A stretch of DNA of 5,948 nucleotides from Phycisphaeraceae bacterium (GTDB lineage: Bacteria > Planctomycetota > Phycisphaerae > Phycisphaerales > UBA1924): NCBI GenBank assembly GCA_009827205.1, contig WUAK01000179.1, forward strand, positions 1 through 5,948, given 5' to 3'. Every line of letters begins with the position of its first letter. The stretch's first letter is position 1. Below are positions 1-5,907 of this stretch, in pieces. Position numbers and translations under genes: made by a program. The notes beneath the pieces are model-generated. The model was not told where the DNA came from and did no database searches. It saw nothing but the letters and a program-made list of their open reading frames with translations.

Positions 1-325
1 AGAAATCGCAGGACCAGAGTGTTGCCGCATGCCGTTTGAGAAACTTGTCCCACACTGGTTCCGCCCGATCCGGTGGGGGCTCGATGCCATGCTCCTTCAG
101 GATGGAGCGAACGGTTGATCGCGAAACCGACATGATCCCAAGCTTTCGCAACTCGCCGAGGATCCGGGTATACCCCCATCCAGGAGACTTCGACATCTCA
201 AGCACAAGCTTCCGGATCTCCGCCTTTGTCCTTGGCCTTCCTGCGCTTTTCTTGGGCTTCTTGTTCTTCGGTGCACGGAGCCACTTCTGGAATGCGTGGT
301 GGGCGAAAACTATTCGGTGTAAGTG
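1..325 (-). pseudogene. Truncated IS transposase (DDE integrase core), copy 1
   Basis: This is the middle of a transposase that enters from the left edge. On the minus strand it reads through a basic linker and a GRPRTKAE motif, a helix-turn-helix-like block (PGWGYTRILGEL, then SRSTVRSILKEHGIE), PPPDRAEPVWDKFLKRH, and SCDF with the first catalytic Asp, where the window ends. It is a diverged relative of the transposase at 541-1592: the first 61 bases align to 1074-1134 with 9 mismatches. It stays in frame across the site where the other copy is shifted. Upstream (increasing coordinates) recognisable similarity fades at about 300-325, and no ATG or family N-terminus follows. The open frame simply runs into the neighbouring IS. 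I read it as the 5'-truncated remnant of an older element. The DDE integrase family call is secure; the exact truncation point is not. Confidence 0.75.
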
Positions 326-364
326 ATGAACGATCGCCGCTGAATTTGAAGAGAATGTGAATTG

Positions 365-369
365 CCTGG
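365..369. repeat. Possible target-site duplication, left copy (CCTGG)
   Basis: CCTGG lies directly outside the left inverted repeat and is repeated in the same orientation at 1627-1631. Read as inverted-repeat extension the two copies mismatch at one base; read as a direct repeat they match perfectly. CCTGG is nearly palindromic, so the distinction rests on a single base. Confidence 0.4.
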
Positions 370-388
370 GGTTCAGAAACCCTATCCG
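370..388. repeat. Left terminal inverted repeat of the IS
   Basis: The sequence GGTTCAGAAACCCTATCCG is the reverse complement of 1608-1626 except at one position (G versus A). The outer part is itself a weak palindrome (GGTT...AACC), but the inner TATCCG fixes the orientation as a left end. Confidence 0.7.
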
Positions 389-540
389 GATCTCAAGCTG
401 GTATCGCTGCCAAGCTCGATTGTTCGATGGGGGTCGATCGCCAGCGAGAATAGAAGTCTCATACGAATAATACAGTAGTATGCGCATCCAAACCAGCCAT
501 GATCTTTGCCATGGCTTCGCTTCTTTGAAATGTGAATGAC
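389..540. other. Non-coding 3' part of the IS, with a small hairpin
   Basis: No coding sequence is credible between the transposase stop and the left inverted repeat. A 7-bp stem (495-501 pairing with 510-516, AGCCATG/CATGGCT, 8-nt loop) lies 24 nt beyond the stop in the direction of transcription. It has no T-run after it, so it is only a weak candidate for ending the transposase transcript. Confidence 0.4.
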
Positions 541-1592
541 TCAGGCCGCTCGGTAGTAGTGCAGTAGCAGCCCACCGAGCCGAGTGTCACGTTTGATCTC
601 GCCTGCTGTGGCTGGTGGACTGCTATTCATGATCGGTCGATTCCCAATCCCCTGATGCGGACGCTCGAAATGGTAATGCTCGACAAACTCGCTGATCAAG
701 TAGTCAAGGTGCTTCCCGTCAACTGGGATGAAATGATCGAGGCATTCGTTCTTCAATGACTTGATCCATCGCTCGATGTGCGCATTCATGAGCGGTGCCT
801 TAACAGGTAACGGATACGGCTTCACGCCTTCGCGTTGAAGTGTTTCGTTGAAATCCCTCGAGTAGAGCACGTCATTGTCTCGAATAAGAACAGTGGGGGG
901 TTGAAGACCAAGTTCCTTTACCATCATCGGGAAGCACTCAGCGACCCGGCACATCCAATTGCTGGTGGGGTGCCATGTTGACTTGGTGACGATGACTCTT
1001 CGGCTCTCGATGTGCATTAATACAAGTGTTGTGTATCGTTTGAACCCGCTTGGAGTAAGCACTTTCTTGGTGAAGAAGTCGCATGACCAAAGCGTTGCTG
1101 CATGCCGTTTCAAGAACTTGTCCCAGACTGGTTCCCTGCGATCAGGAGCTGCTCTATGCCATGCTCTTTCAGAATTGATCTCACGGTTGATCGCGAGACC
1201 GACATGATCCCGAGCATCCGGAGTTCGCCAAGGATGCGGGTGTATCCCCAGCCGGGTGTCTTGGCCATCTGTAGAACGAGTTTCTTCAAGTCCCGTTTCG
1301 TTGGTGGCCGACCGGGTGCCGATTTCGAATTCTGTTTCTTGTGCCCGTTTGAACGAAGCCATTTCTGAAATGTGCTGTATTGAACAATTGAGATAATGTC
1401 TCGCAATACAGGGCCAACGGCTCTCCCGAATGTGATCAGTCTCCGCCGTTCGCGTTTGGTCAATGAGATCCGTTTGGATAGTTTTCCCCGCAGTATCTGA
1501 TTCTCGACCGTGAGGTATTGGAGCTGGGCGATCAACTGGTCTTGATCGGATCGAGCGAAAGCCAACAGTTTCGGTAGATGTGGGGCATTCAT
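541..1592 (-). pseudogene. IS transposase, DDE integrase core, disrupted by a -1 frameshift
   Basis: The 5' half starts at ATG 1590-1592 and runs in one frame to the shift. It holds a leucine-rich N-terminal segment (LIAQLQYLTVENQILRGKL), a basic KRERRR stretch, GRPPTKRD, and a helix-turn-helix-like block ending SRSTVRSILKEHGIE. The rest is in the next frame, from about 1151 down to TGA 541-543. It gives PDRREPVWDKFLKRH, then the catalytic core: SCDFF (first Asp), LIRDND (second Asp) and NAHIERW (Glu), the last two separated by 34 residues, as expected for a D-D(34-35)-E core. It ends in FVEHYHFERPHQGIGNRP. Joined, the product would be about 350 residues, which is normal for single-ORF transposases of this type. 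Alignment with the related copy at 1-325 puts a one-base deletion between 1141 and 1152. No A6G-like slippery heptamer is there, so decay or a sequencing error is likelier than programmed frameshifting. No good Shine-Dalgarno precedes the ATG. Confidence 0.85.
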
Positions 1593-1607
1593 GGGTCATC
1601 CAGGGCG

Positions 1608-1626
1608 CGGATAGGGTTTTTGAACC
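1608..1626. repeat. Right terminal inverted repeat of the IS
   Basis: On the minus strand this reads GGTTCAAAAACCCTATCCG, matching the left end at 18 of 19 positions. It lies just upstream of the transposase start, the usual place for the end that carries the transposase promoter. Confidence 0.7.
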
Positions 1627-1631
1627 CCTGG
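1627..1631. repeat. Possible target-site duplication, right copy (CCTGG)
   Basis: This is the direct repeat of 365-369, immediately outside the right inverted repeat. If it is a true duplication, the element spans exactly 370-1626. Confidence 0.4.
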
Positions 1632-1692
1632 AGGGCGGGGATTCTGCTCAATTCGAGGTGATTCTAGAGAGACTGATGCCATATGTTTGAAC

Positions 1693-1704
1693 ACACTCGA
1701 GTGT
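1693..1704. repeat. Perfect 12-bp palindrome ACACTCGAGTGT
   Basis: The 12 bases equal their own reverse complement. They lie between the operon hairpin and the right end of the IS. They could be a dimeric protein binding site, part of a second hairpin, or chance. No gene start is nearby to suggest an operator. Confidence 0.3.
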
Positions 1705-1727
1705 AAGGCAGTTTGCGATTTTGTACT

Positions 1728-1750
1728 GCGGAGAATCCCCCCCTCTCCGC
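1728..1750 (-). terminator. Hairpin downstream of the signalling operon, without a U-tract
   Basis: GCGGAGA (1728-1734) pairs perfectly with TCTCCGC (1744-1750) around a 9-nt loop that is G-rich on the transcribed strand. It lies about 56 nt after the stop codon of the phosphatase gene. On the minus strand it is followed by AGTACAAAATCG, which has no run of T. It could therefore be a non-canonical terminator or a 3' stem protecting the transcript. The stem is seen in the sequence; the role is inferred. Confidence 0.35.
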
Positions 1751-1806
1751 GCAACACGAGCAATCCGTACAAGCTCAATCAATGTCGAGGATAGGGTCAT
1801 ACATCC

Positions 1807-3018
1807 TTAGCGGTAGAGGGCCACGATTGATAGATCATCACCAATATCCTCAGTGCCTGACCATGAGTCGATGCTGCTGATAGCAGATTCTGCAGATGTC
1901 ATCGCATCGTTGCCAAGTGAAGCCAGTAAATCGCGTAGTTGTTCTCGCCCGAGTTCCTGGCCGTGGCCATTGCGCTGCTCGTTCAGCCCATCCGAGTGGA
2001 TATAGACTCGGTCGCCAGGGTTGAGCCGGAGTTCCAGTTCCTCAAACTCGGCGTCTGGCATGAGCCCGACAGGCACTGAGCCGGCGTCGACAATGCGCGG
2101 TGTACCTTCGCTCGGAACCACAATCGGTCCAGGGTGGCCGGCGCAGGCGTAGCGGATAGTGCCGGTCGAGAGCTGGAGCAGGCCATAGATCATCGTAATG
2201 AAGTGAGGATTCCGATCGCTGTCCATCGGGTTCATGATGTTGAGTCGCCGGATGACCTCGTTAGGCGGCACGATCTTGGGAGACCCTGGGTCCCACCCTG
2301 GTTCCAGCACGATCGAGGAGCGGTCGGGCCTCGGTTGGAGGCTGCGTGTCGCGGTGACCGCCAGGAGTGAAGCGGGGACACCGTGCCCGCTCACATCGAG
2401 CAAGTAGAACCCGACCGTGTCGTCGTCGATCTTGAAGATATCGAGTGCGTCGCCGCCGAGTTCGTCGCAGGGACGGTACGCCCAACCGAAGTTGTAGCCA
2501 TCACAATCCGGCAATGAGCGAGGTAGGAGAGCCTGCTGAACCCGACCCGCAGCCTCGAGGTCCGACTTCATGCGGTTGTTGGCCTGGGCGAGCTCTAGGT
2601 TCCGCTGCGTGAGCTCGGCTTGCAATCGCCTGAGTTTCAGGTGTGTGTCCACACGCGCGATGACCTCCGCCGTCTCGAACGGTTTCGAGATGTAGTCAAC
2701 GGCCCCGAGCTCAAGCCCTTTCACCTTGCTTTCGATTGCGTCGAGGGATGAAAGAAATATCACGGGCACTTCAGCGATTGCAGGTTCTGATTTCAGTCTC
2801 TTGAGTGTCTCGTACCCGTCCATTCCTGGAGGCATCATGATATCGAGTAGGATGAGATCGGGGGTTGTCTGCATGGCGGTCTTCACGGCCTCTTCACCGC
2901 TCTTTGCAGCGAGCAATCGGTGGCCGCTCGGTTGCAGCGTCTTGAAGAGCACCTGGAGATTGGTGGCGTTGTCATCGACCATCAGAACGGTTGACACTGA
3001 TTGCTCTGCCGTGCTCAT
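1807..3018 (-). CDS. Response regulator with SpoIIE/RsbU-type PP2C phosphatase output
   Basis: This is a 403-residue soluble protein. Residues 8-125 are a CheY-like receiver with the acidic pair D15/D16, phosphoacceptor D59 in LLDIMMP, S90/S91 at the switch position and K112 in SKPF. Residues 126-157 form a charged, probably coiled-coil linker. Residues 158-403 are a SpoIIE phosphatase: VQQALLP, ELGGD (metal ligand D190), DVSGHGVPA (D208), AGHPGP, SDGL (D343) and a final GDDLSIVALYR (D394/D395). The acidic residues expected for Mn/Mg binding are therefore present. In this family phosphorylation of the receiver switches the phosphatase, which typically dephosphorylates a STAS-domain anti-sigma antagonist; that target is inferred here. 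The receiver loop reads MMPPGMDG, one residue longer than the usual MPGMDG. The start overlaps the kinase stop (ATGA), with GGAG 5 nt upstream, so expression is coupled to the kinase. Confidence 0.95.
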   Translation of the reverse strand: MSTAEQSVSTVLMVDDNATNLQVLFKTLQPSGHRLLAAKSGEEAVKTAMQTTPDLILLDIMMPPGMDGYETLKRLKSEPAIAEVPVIFLSSLDAIESKVKGLELGAVDYISKPFETAEVIARVDTHLKLRRLQAELTQRNLELAQANNRMKSDLEAAGRVQQALLPRSLPDCDGYNFGWAYRPCDELGGDALDIFKIDDDTVGFYLLDVSGHGVPASLLAVTATRSLQPRPDRSSIVLEPGWDPGSPKIVPPNEVIRRLNIMNPMDSDRNPHFITMIYGLLQLSTGTIRYACAGHPGPIVVPSEGTPRIVDAGSVPVGLMPDAEFEELELRLNPGDRVYIHSDGLNEQRNGHGQELGREQLRDLLASLGNDAMTSAESAISSIDSWSGTEDIGDDLSIVALYR

Positions 3019-5633
3019 TGCTGCTCCAATGCTATAAGTTGTTCGGCGAGATCCCGGAGCCCATCGAGGTCAAACTCAGCCAGGTGCCCGCTGATACGCT
3101 CGCCGAGCGCACGCTCGGGGTCGGAAGCCGCGGCCAGTTCCCCCGCAAACGCCTCGATTGCGGAGACGTCACCAACGGACGCGAGGGACGCCAAGCGAGA
3201 ACCATGAAGCGCCGACAGATTAGGGGCTAAGGTCAGTTGAGATTCGGACGGGGTGCATGCCAAGGGTTGGTCTGTGGTCAGCTCGAGTTCGCAGAGCTCC
3301 GCGAGTTTCCCGTACAGTTCTGTTGCGTGCAGGGGCTTGCCGAGGAACCCATCGCAGCCCGCGTCTTGGATCTGCTGCCGCTGGTTCTCGAAGACGCTCG
3401 CTGAGATCGCGATAATCTTGATATGCGAGAGTGCATTGCTGCCACGGATAGCACGCGTCGCATCGATGCCGTTCATCACAGGCATCCGAACATCCATGAG
3501 GATCACATCGGGCGACAAGATCTCCGCCTGCTCAACGGCCTCCTGACCGTTGTCAACCGTAGTCACCTCGATGCCGGGGAGTGCGAGCATCTGTTCGACG
3601 ATGTCCCGGTTCTCGGGGCGGTCATCCGCGACGAGGATCCGCAGCACCCGTCCTGCTGGGACGGTGATCGAAGTCAGGTCATCCAGTCCGGCGGGTGCCG
3701 GAGAGCTCAGGTCGAGCTCGACTTCGCGGAGCGGGATATCGAAACGGAAGCGGGACCCGATGCCCCGCTCACTTGTTGCCTCAATTTCGCCGCCCAACGC
3801 CTCGACGATGTTCCTTGATATCGCCAACCCAAGACCGGTCCCGCCTGCTTGCTTGCCCGCGTCGGCCTGAGCGAACGCCTCAAAAACCCGTTCAAGCTCT
3901 TCGGGCGTCATGCCAACGCCTGTGTCTTCGATCTCAAACCGAAGCGTCCCGATAGCTGGCTCGCAGACGCGGAGCGTGACAGATCCTTCGTCTGTGAACT
4001 TGATAGCGTTCCCTGCGAGGTTCACGAGCACCTGGCGCAGTTTGGTCGCATCCGTGATCACGCCGCGTGGCACTTCGGGCGACACCTCAAGGTGGAGCGC
4101 GATGCCCTTCTCCGTGGCTCGCTGCGCGAGGACGTCTCTCACACTCGTGAGCAGCTTCTGGAGGTCGGTGTCGTCCATATCCATGCTGAGCTTGCCGCTC
4201 TCGATCTTGGCGAGGTCGAGCACATCGTTGATCAGGGTGAGCAGGTGCTGTCCACAACTCTGGATGGCCGACATGCTCTTGTGCTGCTCGCGGGTCATGT
4301 CGGCGTCGCGCAGAAGGAGTTGGGCGTAACCGAGCACCCCGTTCAGTGGTGTTCGCAGCTCATGGCTCATGTTTGAGAGGAACTCGCTCTTGGCCCGGTC
4401 GGCGGCCTCCGCACGATCACGGGCGGCGCGAAGCTCTGTAACATCGATGTGCACTCCAATCATGCGGACGGGCCGACCTGTGCCGTCCCGGTCGGTCACC
4501 TCACCGACATCAAGAATCCACCGCCACGAGCCATCGGCGGCTCGAACACGGATCTCGCATCGGTAGCTGGGCGTGATACCGTCAAGATGCTGCTGGGTCG
4601 CTGCGAGTGCACGGGTGAGGTCGTCAGGATGCACCAGGCTCTTCCACGAGTCCAGCGTGTGCTCAATGTCAAACCGCTCATAGCCAAGCATTGAGAACGT
4701 TGTGTCGTTGAAGAAAATCTCGTCGGTTATCAGGTTCCAGTCCCAGAGACCCTCGTTGGCGGCGCGAATGGCGAGGTCGAGGCGCTCCTCTGTCCTTCTC
4801 CGTTCCGTGATGTCAAAGGAGAGGCCGAGCAAGCCGGAGACCTCCCCATCCTCCCCACGAAGCGGCACCTTGCTGGTCAGCAGGTGGGCCGTGGTTCCGT
4901 CGGCCTGTGTCTGAGATTCCTCAACGTTGATGCGGGCTTGGCCCGACTCCATCACCTCGAGGTCGTCTCTCTGGAATGCGTGAGCCTGATCCGGCGTCCA
5001 AGGCATAACGTCGTCGAAATCGTCCTTGCCGACAAGGCCAGCTGGAGAGTCCAGGCCCGCGATATCGGCAACGAGCTGATTGCACCCGAGGTACTTGCAC
5101 TCCCGGTCCTTCCAGAAGACAAAGACCGGGATGTTCGCGATGATGTTCTCAAGCAGCTGGCGCTGCCTATCCAGCTTCTGTTCGGCCGTACGACGTTCGG
5201 TGACTTCCAACACGATGCCGTCGTGGAAAAGGAACGCGCCGGAATCGTCGTAGACCGGGCGCATGGAATCGGACACCCACCGAATGGAGCCATCTGTGTG
5301 CCTGATTCTGTACTCGAGTGAAGTGGACTGCCGGGTTCGAGCAGATCGCTCCATTGCCTCAAGCAGCCTGGGCTGGTCGTCCTCGAGAACGATGTCGAGC
5401 ATCGCCTGCAGGCCAACGTTCCGGAAGTGCTCGATTGGCATGCCACAGATTGGCTTGCTGTCTCCCTCGACGAGGATCAGGCTCGCATCATTGGCGAGTG
5501 TTGCTCGATAGGCGATGCCCGGGATGTTGGCGGCGAAGCTGCGATAGACATCGTTGCCGGACATCAGCCTGTCCGCCGACCTTCCCTCGTCGGGGATCCC
5601 GTGGGGATCTGATGGCTGCTGTGCTTCAACCAT
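3015..5633 (-). CDS. Hybrid sensor histidine kinase, three PAS domains plus receiver
   Basis: This is an 872-residue protein with no membrane segment or signal peptide, so it is probably cytoplasmic. Domains in order: PAS1 (about 28-147, ending EVTERR), PAS2 (about 160-277, with VFWKD and YLGCN, ending DITERR), PAS3 (about 285-400, PAS_3-like, with WDWN and GYERF), and HisKA with phosphoacceptor H424 in SHELRTPLNG. The HATPase follows, with N-box N542 (NLAGNAIKF), G1 D570 (DTGVGM) and G2 GTGLGL at about 600. The receiver is about 665-780, with D670/D671, phosphoacceptor D714 in LMDVRMP, S744 and K766. A helical tail (about 785-872) resembles the C-terminal domain after the receiver in related hybrid kinases but shows no HPt histidine motif. 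Expected role: autophosphorylation on H424, transfer to D714, and signalling to the REC-phosphatase encoded next. The start overlaps the upstream small gene by 8 nt. All catalytic residues appear intact. The signal sensed cannot be read from the sequence. Confidence 0.95.
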   Translation of the reverse strand: MVEAQQPSDPHGIPDEGRSADRLMSGNDVYRSFAANIPGIAYRATLANDASLILVEGDSKPICGMPIEHFRNVGLQAMLDIVLEDDQPRLLEAMERSARTRQSTSLEYRIRHTDGSIRWVSDSMRPVYDDSGAFLFHDGIVLEVTERRTAEQKLDRQRQLLENIIANIPVFVFWKDRECKYLGCNQLVADIAGLDSPAGLVGKDDFDDVMPWTPDQAHAFQRDDLEVMESGQARINVEESQTQADGTTAHLLTSKVPLRGEDGEVSGLLGLSFDITERRRTEERLDLAIRAANEGLWDWNLITDEIFFNDTTFSMLGYERFDIEHTLDSWKSLVHPDDLTRALAATQQHLDGITPSYRCEIRVRAADGSWRWILDVGEVTDRDGTGRPVRMIGVHIDVTELRAARDRAEAADRAKSEFLSNMSHELRTPLNGVLGYAQLLLRDADMTREQHKSMSAIQSCGQHLLTLINDVLDLAKIESGKLSMDMDDTDLQKLLTSVRDVLAQRATEKGIALHLEVSPEVPRGVITDATKLRQVLVNLAGNAIKFTDEGSVTLRVCEPAIGTLRFEIEDTGVGMTPEELERVFEAFAQADAGKQAGGTGLGLAISRNIVEALGGEIEATSERGIGSRFRFDIPLREVELDLSSPAPAGLDDLTSITVPAGRVLRILVADDRPENRDIVEQMLALPGIEVTTVDNGQEAVEQAEILSPDVILMDVRMPVMNGIDATRAIRGSNALSHIKIIAISASVFENQRQQIQDAGCDGFLGKPLHATELYGKLAELCELELTTDQPLACTPSESQLTLAPNLSALHGSRLASLASVGDVSAIEAFAGELAAASDPERALGERISGHLAEFDLDGLRDLAEQLIALEQQ
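3024..3027 (-). promoter_or_regulatory. Ribosome binding site (GGAG) for the phosphatase gene
   Basis: GGAG ends 5 nt before ATG 3016-3018, inside the last codons of the kinase gene. With the ATGA overlap it supports this start and translational coupling. Confidence 0.7.
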
Positions 5634-5895
5634 GATCTTTGACCTGGGTGTGACTTTCGTGCATCTGCTTCACGCCGTGGAGGCAATGTGGCATGGCAGC
5701 GATGACCTGCACCAGCCCAAACACAGCGAGCCCGTGGTGAGCGCCAGGCGAAAACTCCTCACCAAGGCCTTCGACAATCTCCCATCCGGAGGTAAGCAGC
5801 AGCAGAATCCCTGCCCCCATAGTTAGCATCGGGCTTTCGGCAACACGCCCGATTACGCTCCAGAACCTCGAGCCGAACCGATATTGATCAGTCAT
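5626..5895 (-). CDS. Small membrane protein with two predicted helices, function unknown
   Basis: The protein is 89 residues from the chosen ATG at 5893-5895. This start is preferred over an in-frame ATG at 5923-5925 (99 residues) because AGGAG lies 7 nt upstream of it, while the longer start has only a poorly spaced purine run. Residues 1-21 are polar and basic. Helix 1 is about 22-44 (MLTMGAGILLLLTSGWEIVEGL) and helix 2 about 53-72, beginning HHGLAVFG. The tail has several His. Acidic residues at E39, E42, E46 and E47 and His/Cys at H53, H54, H70, C71, H73, H79, H82 and H88 are conspicuous for so small a protein. Both termini probably lie on the same side of the membrane. I do not recognise the family. 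It is the first visible gene of the operon and overlaps the kinase by 8 nt, which suggests a membrane partner or signal input for the soluble kinase; that role is inference only. Confidence 0.75.
   Translation of the reverse strand: MTDQYRFGSRFWSVIGRVAESPMLTMGAGILLLLTSGWEIVEGLGEEFSPGAHHGLAVFGLVQVIAAMPHCLHGVKQMHESHTQVKDHG
5643..5645 (-). promoter_or_regulatory. Weak ribosome binding site (AGG) for the kinase gene
   Basis: AGG lies 9 nt before ATG 5631-5633, inside the upstream reading frame. It is weaker than the sites of the other two genes, so the kinase may depend on coupling through the 8-nt overlap. Confidence 0.35.
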
Positions 5896-5902
5896 TGAGT
5901 GA

Positions 5903-5907
5903 CTCCT
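5903..5907 (-). promoter_or_regulatory. Strong ribosome binding site (AGGAG) deciding the small-protein start
   Basis: AGGAG ends 7 nt before ATG 5893-5895, an ideal spacing. No convincing -35/-10 promoter can be made out in the 40 bases between it and the window edge, so the operon promoter or an upstream gene lies outside. Confidence 0.75.

Larger units (their letters stand above)
370..1626 (-). mobile_element. Insertion sequence with inverted repeats and a frameshifted DDE transposase
   Basis: The element is about 1.26 kb and is bounded by inverted repeats at 370-388 and 1608-1626 that match at 18 of 19 positions. It contains a single transposase gene that starts 15 nt inside the right repeat and leaves about 150 nt of non-coding DNA inside the left end. 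CCTGG occurs directly on both outer sides (365-369 and 1627-1631) and may be a 5-bp target duplication. The transposase is of the single-ORF, rve/integrase-core type related to IS3/IS481. I cannot name the IS. In sampled 60-base lines the element has 26-36 G+C against 35-43 in the kinase gene, which fits a foreign origin. The element is probably not autonomous, because its transposase is broken. The ends are inferred from the repeats alone, without an empty site. Confidence 0.7.

Noticed and set aside
36..1368. Two similar + strand open frames (36-326 and 1102-1368, sharing MPCSFR and TVDRETDMIPS)
   Set aside because: They look like a conserved protein pair, but they are the antisense of the two homologous transposase copies. 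Their similarity follows from the transposase similarity, and the minus-strand frames carry the real motifs.
1153..1599. Minus-strand open frame upstream of the catalytic half of the transposase, apparently starting at 1599
   Set aside because: Only the part below about 1151 resembles a transposase. The upstream part is the wrong frame of the N-terminal half, kept open by chance after the one-base deletion.
1637..1740. 9-bp inverted pair GGGGATTCT (1637-1645) and AGAATCCCC (1732-1740)
   Set aside because: The arms are 86 bases apart, and the second arm already pairs within the perfect hairpin at 1728-1750. It is probably coincidental.
1596..1778. 60-residue minus-strand open frame between the operon and the IS
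   Set aside because: It crosses the IS right inverted repeat and the hairpin, shows no motif and has no ribosome binding site. It is chance.
1789..1797. GGATAGGGT, matching the inner part of the IS inverted repeat, next to the phosphatase stop codon
   Set aside because: Only nine bases match, and the sequence diverges at once on both sides. This is not enough to claim a solo IS end.
3849..4376. Long + strand open frames opposite the kinase gene (up to 175 residues)
   Set aside because: They are antisense to HisKA and HATPase motifs that are unmistakable on the minus strand. They have no recognisable domain of their own and are typical of GC-rich coding DNA.
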